Below, one piece after another: positions 41,247-50,453 of a stretch of DNA of 64,000 nt. This stretch comes from Providencia rettgeri (GTDB lineage: Bacteria; Pseudomonadota; Gammaproteobacteria; Enterobacterales; Enterobacteriaceae): positions 3,224,001 to 3,288,000 of the forward strand of contig NZ_CP053896.1 of the NCBI RefSeq assembly GCF_013255915.1, in the 5' to 3' direction. The notes beneath the pieces were generated by a model. It made no database searches. It saw nothing but the letters and a program-made list of their open reading frames with translations, and was not told the origin of the DNA. Numbering within the stretch: the stretch's first letter is position 1; the number at the start of each line of letters is the position of its first letter. Both the position numbers and the translations under genes were made by a program.

Positions 41247-41774
41247 ATGGCAGTCATAGGCATTTTCTTCGGAAGTGACACAGGTAACACAGAAAATATT
41301 GCCAAAATGATCCAAGAAAGATTGGGCAAAGATGTAGCAGAAGTTCACGATATCGCAAAATGCAGTAAAGAAGATATTGAAGCTTTTGATATTCTACTTC
41401 TCGGTATTCCAACTTGGTATTATGGTGAAGCTCAATGTGATTGGGATGATTTCTTCCCTACTCTCGAAGAAATTGATTTCGAAGGTAAACTTGTCGCCTT
41501 ATTTGGTTGTGGAGACCAGGAAGACTACGCTGAATATTTCTGTGATGCTATGGGTACGATCCGCGATATTATTGAGCCTCGTGGTGCTGTTATTGTTGGT
41601 CATTGGCCAACAGAAGGTTATCACTTTGAAGTATCCAAAGGTATGGCAGATGACAACCACTTTATTGGTTTAGCTATTGATGAAGATCGTCAACCTGAGC
41701 TAACTGATGAACGTGTTGATGCATGGGTAAAACAAATCTCTGAAGAAATGTCTTTAGCTGAAATTTTAGGCTAA
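41247..41774 (+). CDS. fldA: flavodoxin 1
   Basis: FMN electron carrier that reduces the glycyl-radical activases (including PflA, encoded later in this window), biotin synthase and other radical-SAM enzymes. It is 175 residues (E. coli 176). The FMN phosphate loop GSDTGNTENIA is at about residues 9-19, and flavin-stacking residues are in PTWYYGEAQCDWDDF and the GCGDQEDYAEYF stretch. It lies directly upstream of fur, as in E. coli. Confidence 0.97.
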   Translation: MAVIGIFFGSDTGNTENIAKMIQERLGKDVAEVHDIAKCSKEDIEAFDILLLGIPTWYYGEAQCDWDDFFPTLEEIDFEGKLVALFGCGDQEDYAEYFCDAMGTIRDIIEPRGAVIVGHWPTEGYHFEVSKGMADDNHFIGLAIDEDRQPELTDERVDAWVKQISEEMSLAEILG

Positions 41775-42043
41775 TAGGTCATATAAAGAAACCTTACCCA
41801 TAGATTGCACCACTGTCTTGTACAAAATGAATCACTTAAGCCAGTGGCGTAATCTAAAATAACCGATAAGGTATCCTAATAGGATAGGTTCTCAAGAGAT
41901 TATCAAAATAATGAGACAATGCATGGTTTCTATTTTTATTTTCCATGCCTATAATTGTAAATCAGTTTAGAAGACAACTGTATTGATGTTAAAAATGTCT
42001 CATTATTGTTAAATTTATGATTTAAGATACAGGACAAACCCGC

Positions 42044-42493
42044 ATGACAGACAACAACAAAGCATTGAAAAATGCTGGACTCAAAGTCACTCTTCCAAGA
42101 TTAAAAATTTTGGAAGTACTTCAAGAGCCTGAGTGCCACCACGTCAGTGCGGAAGATCTCTATAAAAAGCTGATCGATATGGGCGAAGAGATCGGGTTAG
42201 CAACCGTATACCGCGTGTTAAACCAATTTGATGATGCAGGTATCGTAACCCGTCACAACTTCGAGGGTGGTAAATCTGTATTCGAGTTAACTCAGCAACA
42301 TCACCATGATCATTTAATCTGTTTAGATTGTGGAAAAGTGATTGAGTTTACTGACGAATCCATTGAAACTCGCCAAAAAAATATCGCTGCTCGCCATGGC
42401 ATTAAACTATCTAACCATAGTTTATATCTATATGGTCATTGCGCAGATGGTGATTGCCGTGATAATGCTGACGCACACGAAGCAAAAGAGTAA
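42044..42493 (+). CDS. fur: ferric uptake regulator
   Basis: Dimeric iron-sensing repressor. It is 149 residues (E. coli 148). The winged-helix N-terminus has AGLKVTLPRLKILEVLQ and VYRVLNQFDDAGIVTR; the metal sites include QQHHHDHLICLDCGKVIEF, and HCADGDC is near the C-terminus. It begins 269 bp after fldA. No clear classical Fur box was found in the gap by eye, and no convincing uof-type leader ORF. Confidence 0.97.
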   Translation: MTDNNKALKNAGLKVTLPRLKILEVLQEPECHHVSAEDLYKKLIDMGEEIGLATVYRVLNQFDDAGIVTRHNFEGGKSVFELTQQHHHDHLICLDCGKVIEFTDESIETRQKNIAARHGIKLSNHSLYLYGHCADGDCRDNADAHEAKE

Positions 42494-42540
42494 TAGTATT
42501 CAACCATCGCTGATAAAACGTAATGGTTAAAAATACCAAA

Positions 42541-42570
42541 ACCCTGATAATAAACTTTATCAGGGTTTTT
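42541..42570 (+). terminator. fur terminator
   Basis: ACCCTGATAA and TTATCAGGGT form a 10-bp stem with a short loop, followed by a T run. Confidence 0.93.
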
Positions 42571-42973
42571 TATTTTAAATATCCATATTTTTTTCACTCA
42601 ATTAGTGATAATTTATGATGAATAACTTAAATTTAACTATTTATCACTACAATTTTTAGTTAATAAAAAATTTTCCTAGAAACTATAATAGTTGCAATTC
42701 AAATCAAAACCCTTATATTATTTCACTGATGAATATATTCTATCATCTAGAATTATACTTATATATCAAAGTGGTATATAAATAACATTATAGATGTTTT
42801 CTAATTTTTCATACTATATAAAAATTATTTTATTTCCTTTCTATTATTTTAACTATAATTTAGAAAGTTGATGATTCAAATGTAGCCATAAAGTTAAAAT
42901 ACACTTTAAATGCACAATTACATTTATTGACTAAACTAATTACGTATTTTAGTAATTTGTAAGAGATTATCTG
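42571..42973. other. AT-rich region upstream of ccmA
   Basis: About 400 bp of extremely AT-rich DNA between the fur terminator and ccmA. It should hold the ccmA promoter. The composition suits H-NS binding, but no specific site is recognised. Confidence 0.5.
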
Positions 42974-43663
42974 ATGAAAAAAACATATCTTTTTCTCAAT
43001 ACAAGTTTTTTCTTCTGGTTTCTTACTTTAATAGGGTGGTTTTTTAGCTATTTATCTATCACCTTATTTTCGTTCGTATTATCAGTGCTATTCTTGATCT
43101 TATACTTCAATCAAAAAAAGGTAAGTAAAATGTTCACCAAAAGACAAAACAAGCCCACGCCTACATCGACGTCCCCTTCTATAAGTAATGAGCCTGAAGT
43201 GACTGCAAAGATAGAAGAACAAATTACACTATCAACGCCTACTATTAGTGAAGAAAAATCGAATACGGTTATCTCTAGGGACGTTATTTTTGAAGGGAAT
43301 ATTACCTCTAATGAGCAAGTACATATCTATGGAAAAGTCATTGGAAATATAACAGGAAAAGATAATACTGTTAAAGTCATGTTAAACGGCCAAGTCACGG
43401 GAAATATTACCTGTAAAGAGCTGGTAGTTAATGGGCGTATTGAAGGTGAGTGCTTATCTGATACTATTTGTATTGAAAATAATGGCGAAATCCACGGTAC
43501 TATCCATTACAGTAGCTTATCGATTAAAAAGGGTGGGGTTTTATCTGGCCATGCTCAAATTAAAAATCCTCCTCATCAATCGGAAAAAGTTACCATATTA
43601 AAAGATAAGTTAAAACAAGACGCTATCATACCCAATGAAAGTGTAAATAACGCTTCTTTGTAG
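42974..43663 (+). CDS. ccmA: bactofilin family protein CcmA (cell shape)
   Basis: Membrane-anchored bactofilin of 229 residues. Two adjacent hydrophobic segments (about residues 8-28 and 30-46) form a membrane hairpin; a Ser/Thr/Pro-rich linker (about 60-95) leads into the bactofilin beta-helix domain (about 98-205) with repeated Gly-rich turns (GNITSNEQVHIYGKVIGNI and similar). It resembles CcmA of Proteus mirabilis, a membrane protein affecting cell curvature and swarming. Codon 53 is an ATG at 43130 with AAAAGG eight bases upstream, which would yield a soluble 177-residue form without the anchor. AAGAGA precedes the main start. Confidence 0.82.
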   Translation: MKKTYLFLNTSFFFWFLTLIGWFFSYLSITLFSFVLSVLFLILYFNQKKVSKMFTKRQNKPTPTSTSPSISNEPEVTAKIEEQITLSTPTISEEKSNTVISRDVIFEGNITSNEQVHIYGKVIGNITGKDNTVKVMLNGQVTGNITCKELVVNGRIEGECLSDTICIENNGEIHGTIHYSSLSIKKGGVLSGHAQIKNPPHQSEKVTILKDKLKQDAIIPNESVNNASL

Positions 43664-43780
43664 TCACCATAAAAATAAGGTGAATATACCCACCTTATTT
43701 TCAATTTTTATATCAGTATTTACACCCATTAAAACATCTCATTAATATTAAAATATATAGCAAACCTCTTTCCTATCTAG

Positions 43781-43819
43781 GCAAATGACTGCCATAGTTC
43801 CCCTATAGCAGTCATTTGT
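43781..43819. terminator. bidirectional terminator between ccmA and chiP
   Basis: CAAATGACTGC and GCAGTCATTTG, extended inside by ATAG/CTAT, form a long stem between the two converging genes. Confidence 0.8.
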
Positions 43820-43838
43820 TACTAAAATATTTTCTACT

Positions 43839-45236
43839 CTAGAATACAGTAAATGGCATCATTACCATAAACTTAATATCTTTTTCATCTTGGAAAATAT
43901 TTCCATAACCACCACCATAACTCGGAATATCTGTATGATTATCATATTTGGTAAAATGTAGCTTAAATAGCGTATCTTTTGCTCTACCTGACTGCACGGT
44001 ATATAAAATATCAAAGTTCCATGCACTTTCTTTTAAGCGTACATCTTGAGCATATTGGCTATTCGTACTTGGTTTAGCATCCCAACCATAAATATATGAG
44101 GTTCCGACTTTCCATCCTGCTAAATCCCAATTTTTTAAATCATACATAACACCAGCCATAACGGCTTTTTCATTATTAGCATTCCAGTCTGAACGGCCAT
44201 CCCACCAGATATCCATGCGGCCATTTGATGTTGCCCAACCAGGGGTCATACGCTGTAGGAAATAACCTTGATTACCTTTAGCTTTTACATAGGTTCCCTC
44301 TAATTTAAAATCAAATTCATCGTAGGTGTAACCTAATGTCATCGCTTGCAACCAAGCTAAACCGTCATAAACATCATTAACTCCGCCGTCTGAAACCTTG
44401 TCTTTTGCTCCATAAAATTGATAAGACATACGTAAATCACGGTCTACAACAGGAACTGCATAGGAAACCTTGGCAAAATATTGGTCCATATAGCTTTTTG
44501 CTTGCCCATATGCCCCTTCAAGAACTAAGTTGTTTTTAAAGTCATATTTGAAACCAATTGATTGTAAATAGCTGATCCCAGTTTTACCATCCGCTTCACG
44601 AAAATCATACATACTGCGGTACCAAGGTGCTTTATAGCGGTCGGTCCACATATAGGACATGCTGAGTTCACCATTTTGCTCAAAATCAAACACCCCGCCC
44701 ACCTCTAATCCACGGTATGTTCCAGGCATATAACTCCAATGGGATGCTAATAGCGTTTGCCCCGTTGGTTGAATATAGCCGCCTCTCCCCCAGAAAGGGC
44801 CATATTTCAATTTTGCAGCCGCTTTATAAAAAGTCACACCACTACGATCCCCTGTCCATTTTTCATCCCAACGTGATTTTGCGTCACTAAAACCGATTTC
44901 ATTTGGTGCAGCAGGCCCACTGTTCGATAGCTCAATAGCTGTAAAACCCGCTAAATCAAGCCCAATAATGTCCTGAAAATAGCCGGATGAGAAATCTAGG
45001 CTGGCATTAAACGTTGAGTGTTTAAGATTATCCGCATACTTTTTATATTTATCACTATTAGGGTCTAAATCTTTACGTGAACGATCTCGTTGCCAGTAGT
45101 AAAGGCCACCAGTAAGTTTTGAATCTTCAAGAAATTGCTCCGCATGCATGATTGGCTGGTAACCAATAGGTAGCATCGCTATTGCGATTTTTAAGACGAG
45201 CAATTTCCTGCCAGTATTGACATTTTTATTAACCAT
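43839..45236 (-). CDS. chiP: chitoporin ChiP (OprD family)
   Basis: Outer-membrane porin for chito-oligosaccharides. It is 465 residues (E. coli 468). After a signal peptide ending near HAEQ, the mature protein shows strong family blocks: [56 protein letters not shown] and the C-terminal MVMMPFTVF with terminal Phe. GAGGA lies well placed before the start. In E. coli chiP lies near fur with the lipoprotein gene chiQ; here chiQ is absent from the neighbourhood and chiP faces the other way. Confidence 0.93.
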   Translation of the reverse strand: MVNKNVNTGRKLLVLKIAIAMLPIGYQPIMHAEQFLEDSKLTGGLYYWQRDRSRKDLDPNSDKYKKYADNLKHSTFNASLDFSSGYFQDIIGLDLAGFTAIELSNSGPAAPNEIGFSDAKSRWDEKWTGDRSGVTFYKAAAKLKYGPFWGRGGYIQPTGQTLLASHWSYMPGTYRGLEVGGVFDFEQNGELSMSYMWTDRYKAPWYRSMYDFREADGKTGISYLQSIGFKYDFKNNLVLEGAYGQAKSYMDQYFAKVSYAVPVVDRDLRMSYQFYGAKDKVSDGGVNDVYDGLAWLQAMTLGYTYDEFDFKLEGTYVKAKGNQGYFLQRMTPGWATSNGRMDIWWDGRSDWNANNEKAVMAGVMYDLKNWDLAGWKVGTSYIYGWDAKPSTNSQYAQDVRLKESAWNFDILYTVQSGRAKDTLFKLHFTKYDNHTDIPSYGGGYGNIFQDEKDIKFMVMMPFTVF

Positions 45237-45720
45237 TCTTGTATTCCTCTAATATTTTTTAATTTTATTTTTCGGCCGAAATACGATTTAACTTTCCATT
45301 TAAATCTAAATATTCACAATGAGTTATGCCTCTTGCGATGTATTTAGCCTATTTTTTGCAACGCGAATTATCAACACAGATACAGGCTTTGTTGCCAAAA
45401 TATGATCAACGACACATTAATTTTAATTAATTGCCATTATCACCAGTGATGACCTTGCTAAAAATAAAATGTAATAAATTGATAAATATAAAAAATATAT
45501 AGAGAATACACATAAGAAAGGGTTCAAGATAAAATCAATAAATTAACTGTTTGTACCTTAATTTTTCCTATTTTGTAGGAATTCTCAAAGTTCTATCACC
45601 ACATTGACCTAATTGCCTTAAAAAAGCTCAGATTACTGAGTCAAATAATTAGGATAAATGTTGTTGTACTGAAAAATAACATACGTAAGTATAAAATTTC
45701 TTAATAAACAATAAAGCTAA
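45237..45720. other. chiP upstream region
   Basis: About 480 bp of AT-rich DNA expected to carry the chiP promoter and leader. A 12-bp palindrome lies 34-45 bp before the chiP start codon. I see no complete small gene. Confidence 0.5.
45270..45281. promoter_or_regulatory. palindrome before chiP
   Basis: TTTCGGCCGAAA is a perfect 12-bp palindrome flanked by T- and A-rich sequence near the chiP translation start. chiP is controlled by NagC and the sRNA ChiX in E. coli; whether this is a NagC-type operator cannot be decided by eye. Confidence 0.35.
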
Positions 45721-45746
45721 CGGGGTACAGGCTACTGCACCCCGCT
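45721..45746 (-). terminator. ansB terminator
   Basis: CGGGGT and ACCCCG pair, with an inner partial pairing of GCAG and CTGT. It lies about 30 bp after the ansB stop on the minus strand. Confidence 0.65.
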
Positions 45747-45773
45747 GTATTAAATTAACACTTGTTTTGATAA

Positions 45774-46817
45774 TTAATATTTTTCGAATAATGCCTGAAT
45801 TTGCTGAGGATCTTTAGTCTGAGTTAAGGCTAACTGAAGCAATACACGCGCTTTTTGCGGGTTCAACCTTTCTGAAGCAACAAAACCATATAAGTTATCA
45901 TCCACTTCGGCATTTCTTGTCGTATAACCTGTTGGTACACGACTTGAACGAACGACAACCACGTCTTCTTTCGCTGCTTTTGCTAAAGCGTCAAATACCG
46001 CTTTATACATATTACCGTTACCCACACCTGCGCTTACAACCCCTTCAACCCCTTCTTCTCTCAAAGCTTTCACCGGAGCCGCTGATGCATTGGCATAATT
46101 GTAAACAATGCCTACCGCAGGGAGCTTTTCGAGTTTACTGACATCGAATGCCGCTTTGTCACCACGAGGTTGCGCTGCTTGGAAATAAGTGACTTTACCA
46201 TCATGAATAAAACCTTCTGCCCCACCATTAACTGCATCAAATGCCTGTACTTCAGTGGTGCTCATTTTCATCACATTACGGCCTTGCACGACTTTATCGT
46301 TCATTGCCATCAGAACACCGCGCTCTCCAGCAGACTTATCCGTCGCTAAAACTACTGCATTATACAGGTTCAAAGGACCATCAGCGCCCAAAGCTGTTGA
46401 AGGACGCATTGCACCAACCAAAACAATTGGCTTTTTACATTGCGTGGTTAAATCAAGGAAAAATGCCGTTTCTTCTAAAGTATCAGTACCATGAGTGATT
46501 ACAAAACCATCTGTTTTATCGCAATCTTGGTTAATTTTTTTCGCGAGGCTCAGCCAGACTTGGTCATTCATATCTTGTGAGCCAATATTCACCAATTGCT
46601 CACCACTTAAATTGGCAATTTTTTTGGTTTCTGGCACTGCATTAATTAAAGCATCAATCCCTACTTTACCCGCTTGATAACTGGAAGATGTGGCTGAATC
46701 ACCGCCACCTGCTATCGTTCCCCCTGTCGCCAATACTGTAATATTAGGTTGAGCGATAGCGGATACGGCAAACAGTGAAACCAATGTCGCCAAAAGCGCT
46801 TTATTTCTGTTTTTCAT
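45774..46817 (-). CDS. ansB: L-asparaginase II (periplasmic)
   Basis: High-affinity asparaginase that hydrolyses L-asparagine to aspartate and ammonia in the periplasm. It is 347 residues (E. coli 348). The signal peptide is cut around AIAQP; the nucleophile motif VLATGGTIAGG is at about residues 28-38, and the second catalytic motif VITHGTDTLEETAFFL is near 110. Divergent from ycaO across 194 bp. E. coli ansB is under FNR and CRP; no clear matching site was recognised here. Confidence 0.96.
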   Translation of the reverse strand: MKNRNKALLATLVSLFAVSAIAQPNITVLATGGTIAGGGDSATSSSYQAGKVGIDALINAVPETKKIANLSGEQLVNIGSQDMNDQVWLSLAKKINQDCDKTDGFVITHGTDTLEETAFFLDLTTQCKKPIVLVGAMRPSTALGADGPLNLYNAVVLATDKSAGERGVLMAMNDKVVQGRNVMKMSTTEVQAFDAVNGGAEGFIHDGKVTYFQAAQPRGDKAAFDVSKLEKLPAVGIVYNYANASAAPVKALREEGVEGVVSAGVGNGNMYKAVFDALAKAAKEDVVVVRSSRVPTGYTTRNAEVDDNLYGFVASERLNPQKARVLLQLALTQTKDPQQIQALFEKY

Positions 46818-47011
46818 CCTATTTTCCTTTCATTAATAAACTTCAGTTATTATGTGAAATTATGCTGAATTTTATGTGACCTATACAATTATTTTAGGAT
46901 AAATAATGAATTTTAAGATGATTTATCTGTGAATAAATAAAAAGCGTGAGGCTTGCGACAAAAATCCGTATCATAGGCCGTTTGAAACACTCTATTCACA
47001 AGTGACTGACA

Positions 47012-48766
47012 ATGAGCCAAACTTTTATTCCCGGCAAAGATGCCGCTCTTGAAGATTCCATCGATGCATTTCAAACCAAATTAAAGAAATTAGGGTTTGA
47101 TATTGAAGAAGCCTCTTGGTTAAACCCTGTACCCAACGTTTGGTCTGTACATATCCGCGATAAAGCGTGCCCTCTTTGCTTTACTAATGGTAAAGGAGCG
47201 AGCAAAAAAGCCGCATTAGCCTCAGCGCTTGGTGAGTATTTTGAGCGTTTATCAACGAATTACTTCTTTGCGGACTTTTACCTTGGTAAATCTATCGCTG
47301 AAGGGGATTTTGTTCATTACCCTAATGAAAAATGGTTTCCACTAACCGAAGATGATAGTTTACCTGAAGGGTTATTAGACAATCGTTTGATTAAATTTTA
47401 TGACCCCGATAACGCCTTAGCCGCCAGCCAATTAATTGACTTACAATCCGGCAATGAAGAACGTGGTATCTGCGCCCTGCCATTTACCCGCCAATCAGAC
47501 AATCAAACCGTATATATTCCAATGAATATCGTTGGCAACCTATATGTTTCCAACGGAATGTCTGCGGGAAATACCGCCAACGAAGCGCGTGTACAAGGCC
47601 TTTCCGAAGTCTTTGAACGCTTTGTTAAAAATAAAATCATTGCTGAAAGTATTAGCTTACCGGCTATCCCTGCTGACGTCATGGCTCGTTATCCTGCGGT
47701 AGTTGAAGCCGTTGAAACCTTAGAAAAAGAAGGTTTTCCAATTTTCTGTTATGACGCATCACTAGGCGGCCAATACCCTGTAATTTGTGTGGTTTTGTTC
47801 AATCCACAGAACGGGACTTGTTTTGCCTCATTTGGTGCTCATCCTGACTTTGGTGTTGCCCTTGAACGTACAGTCACCGAATTGCTACAAGGCCGTGGCT
47901 TAAAAGACCTCGATGTATTTAATGCACCGACCTTTGATGACGAAGAAGTGGCTGAACACACAAACCTTGAAACTCACTTTATTGATTCAAGCGGTTTAAT
48001 TAGCTGGGATTTATTTAAAGATGATGCCGATTATGCCTTTGCAGATTGGAGCTTTAAAGGCACAACTCAAGAAGAATTTGCAACGCTTATTAGTATTTTC
48101 AATACATTAGATGCTGAAGTCTATATTGCAGATTATAACCATTTGGGTGTCTACGCTTGCCGTATTTTAGTCCCAGGTATGTCTGATATTTACCCAGTAG
48201 AAGACTTACATATCGCCAATAACGCGATGGGCGCTTATTTACGTGACACGATTATCAACCTACCTGATAGCCAATGGGAAAAACAAGATTATCTTGCACT
48301 TATCGAGCAATTAGATGATGACGGTTTAGATGATTTTACCCGTGTTCGTGAATTACTTGGGTTGGCTGTAGGTAAAGACAATGGGTGGAGTAACCTGCGT
48401 ATTGGCGAACTAAAATCCATGTTGGCACTGGCTGGTGGTGATCTCGAGCAAGCACTTGCTTGGGTTGAATGGACACAAGACTTCAATAGCTCGGTATTTA
48501 CTGCTGAGCGTGCAAATTATTATCGTTGCTTGCAAACCCTGTTGTTGTTATCCCAAGAAGAAGAACGTGATCCTGCACAATACTACAACGCCTTTGTACG
48601 TATGTATGGTCAAGAGGCAGTAAATGCTGCATCAGCCGCTATCGCTGGGGAATCATGCTTCTATGGCTTGTGGTCTATTGACGAAGAACTTAAAGCACTT
48701 CCTGCGCATCAAGCCTTGCTGGCTGCTTATGAAAAGCTGCAAAAAGCAAAGCGTGATAATGCATAA
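47012..48766 (+). CDS. ycaO: YcaO, cyclodehydratase-family S12 methylthiolation accessory factor
   Basis: ATP-binding YcaO-domain protein, 584 residues (E. coli 586). In E. coli it assists RimO-dependent beta-methylthiolation of ribosomal protein S12. It begins MSQTFIPGKDAALEDSIDAF. The ATP-site blocks are KKAALASALGEYFERLST and EARVQGLSEVFERFVKNKII, and the C-terminal TPR-like part is conserved. It is full length without a peptide-substrate gene beside it, so a natural-product role is unlikely. In E. coli focA follows; here a sugar-acid cluster is inserted between the two. Confidence 0.95.
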   Translation: MSQTFIPGKDAALEDSIDAFQTKLKKLGFDIEEASWLNPVPNVWSVHIRDKACPLCFTNGKGASKKAALASALGEYFERLSTNYFFADFYLGKSIAEGDFVHYPNEKWFPLTEDDSLPEGLLDNRLIKFYDPDNALAASQLIDLQSGNEERGICALPFTRQSDNQTVYIPMNIVGNLYVSNGMSAGNTANEARVQGLSEVFERFVKNKIIAESISLPAIPADVMARYPAVVEAVETLEKEGFPIFCYDASLGGQYPVICVVLFNPQNGTCFASFGAHPDFGVALERTVTELLQGRGLKDLDVFNAPTFDDEEVAEHTNLETHFIDSSGLISWDLFKDDADYAFADWSFKGTTQEEFATLISIFNTLDAEVYIADYNHLGVYACRILVPGMSDIYPVEDLHIANNAMGAYLRDTIINLPDSQWEKQDYLALIEQLDDDGLDDFTRVRELLGLAVGKDNGWSNLRIGELKSMLALAGGDLEQALAWVEWTQDFNSSVFTAERANYYRCLQTLLLLSQEEERDPAQYYNAFVRMYGQEAVNAASAAIAGESCFYGLWSIDEELKALPAHQALLAAYEKLQKAKRDNA

Positions 48767-48780
48767 TGTGAATTAAATCG

Positions 48781-48804
48781 TTGACGGGGAACTTGCCCCG
48801 TCAA
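48781..48804. terminator. terminator between ycaO and the dehydratase gene
   Basis: TTGACGGGG, an AACTTG loop and CCCCGTCAA form a perfect 9-bp stem between converging genes, followed by CATTTT on the plus strand. Confidence 0.88.
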
Positions 48805-48833
48805 CATTTTCACAATTTATTGGTTTATATTAA

Positions 48834-50429
48834 TTATAAATCCAATGAACGTTTCCATAATAAGAAATCAAACTGTTCTAATCGGTCCGCTTGAACCTGA
48901 TAGTCACCGCTTGCCGTTTCAATCACCCGTTCAAATAACCCTTTACTAATTGTTGGTAGTGGAACCCCATCAATAATTGGCCCGCAATCATAATCAATTA
49001 TGTCTGACAGACGCTCTGCAATGGCACTATTAGTCGATATTTTTAAAACTGGCACAATCGGGTTCCCTGTAGGAGTTCCAAGTCCTGTTGAAAAAATAAC
49101 CACATTACACCCCGCAGCAACAAGGCCGGTAACCGCATCAACATCATTACCCGGCGTGCAAACTAATGATAACCCGCTGTCAGGCATAGGCTCCGCATAG
49201 TCACACACCGCACTAATCGGCGACGTTCCGCCTTTTTTAGCCGCTCCCGTCGATTTAATTGCATCTGTTATTAATCCATCTGCAATATTACCGGGACTCG
49301 GGTTATCGGCAATCGTAGTATTAAAGAAATTTGCTGTCTTTTCATAACGCTCCATCAAGTCTAAGAATTTTCTCTTATCCTCAAAAGACACGCACCGTTT
49401 CACCATATCCCCTTCTGCACCACACAATTCAGGGAATTCAGCTAAACCTGATGCGCCCCCCAAGGTCACTAACCAATCAGAAACTAGCCCCATCGCAGGA
49501 TTACCCGAAATACCAGAAAAACCGTCAGAAGCGCCACATTTCACACCGAGTTTTAAATGAAACAACGGAACATCCACACGGGACTGTGGTTCGACAGCCT
49601 TCATGCACTCATAAGTTTGCTTCAAAGCGGTTTGCATCATTTCTTCTTCGCTATTCCATTCTTGCTGGCGGAAGTAAAGTGCAGGCTTATTAAAATTGGA
49701 GTTTCGAGCAGCAAGTGACTCTTTAAACATTTTGCGCTGTGCTTTTTCGCAGCCCAAACTAAACACCGTAATACCAATCACATTAGGGTGATCTGCATAG
49801 GCAGCAAGCACATCACACATTGTCTTACTGTCAGAAGTCGCCCCACCACAACCACTCGTGACCGTAATGCAACGCACACCTTCTATATGTGGGAATAATT
49901 TAGGTTTTGCGCCTTCCCTTTGCTCGCCTGCGGTTAAATCTAACGCAAAGTTTTTCAAACTATTATTGGTATAACCTAATGCCTCATTTAAGGCATCAGT
50001 GAGCTTTGTTACATTGCGGTTTTCACAAAATACTAATGGAAAGATTAACCAATAGTTTGCAGTTCCCACTCGCCCATCTTCACGTATATAGCCTTTAAAT
50101 GTACGTCCTTGATATGCCGATACATCTGGCGCATTCCACTCATATGGCGCATCTTGCTCTAAAGAAACCGGAGCTGCATAGTGGCGAATATTATCGACTG
50201 TGATAACTTCACCTTTTGCGATTGGCTTTGTGGCTTTTCCTACTGCAGTACCATACATCGAAACAATACCATCAACGGGTATCGCTTCCATGGCGAACTT
50301 GTGTTTTGCTTTCACATCGGTCACTAGGGTCACTTCTTCACTTCCCCAGTGGTAGATATCGCCTGCTTGCAGGTCTTTCAAAGCAACAATTAAGTTGTCG
50401 CTCTCATCAATTTTGAGAATTTTTTGCAT
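48834..50429 (-). CDS. UxaA/GarD-family sugar-acid dehydratase
   Basis: Member of the altronate/galactarate dehydratase family, 531 residues. The N-terminal SAF domain (about 1-90) is followed by the catalytic part with FKGYIREDGRVGTANYW, SGCGGATSD, FSLGCEKAQ, LGVKCGASDGFSGISGNPAMG, NPSPGNIADG and FSTGLGTPTGNPIVP. The Cys residues are candidates for metal ligands. The expected reaction is water elimination from a sugar acid to a 2-keto-3-deoxy acid. It has no uronate isomerase or mannonate genes beside it, so altronate is not certain. It is the last gene of a dapA-like/MFS/dehydratase operon, 24 bp after the transporter gene. Confidence 0.82.
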   Translation of the reverse strand: MQKILKIDESDNLIVALKDLQAGDIYHWGSEEVTLVTDVKAKHKFAMEAIPVDGIVSMYGTAVGKATKPIAKGEVITVDNIRHYAAPVSLEQDAPYEWNAPDVSAYQGRTFKGYIREDGRVGTANYWLIFPLVFCENRNVTKLTDALNEALGYTNNSLKNFALDLTAGEQREGAKPKLFPHIEGVRCITVTSGCGGATSDSKTMCDVLAAYADHPNVIGITVFSLGCEKAQRKMFKESLAARNSNFNKPALYFRQQEWNSEEEMMQTALKQTYECMKAVEPQSRVDVPLFHLKLGVKCGASDGFSGISGNPAMGLVSDWLVTLGGASGLAEFPELCGAEGDMVKRCVSFEDKRKFLDLMERYEKTANFFNTTIADNPSPGNIADGLITDAIKSTGAAKKGGTSPISAVCDYAEPMPDSGLSLVCTPGNDVDAVTGLVAAGCNVVIFSTGLGTPTGNPIVPVLKISTNSAIAERLSDIIDYDCGPIIDGVPLPTISKGLFERVIETASGDYQVQADRLEQFDFLLWKRSLDL

Positions 50430-50453
50430 GTCACACCTTCCTAAAAATTGTCA

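Noticed and set aside
41950-42043. uof-like leader ORF before fur
   Set aside because: Only frames of a few codons without Shine-Dalgarno sequences were found, and none overlaps the fur start as uof does in E. coli.
46818-47011. CRP or FNR site between ansB and ycaO
   Set aside because: TGTGA half-sites occur, but no properly spaced TGTGA-N6-TCACA or TTGAT-N4-ATCAA could be found.
47012-48766. YcaO as part of a ribosomally made natural-product cluster
   Set aside because: The protein is the full-length housekeeping E. coli-type YcaO with no precursor peptide, dehydrogenase or transporter gene adjacent on its operon.
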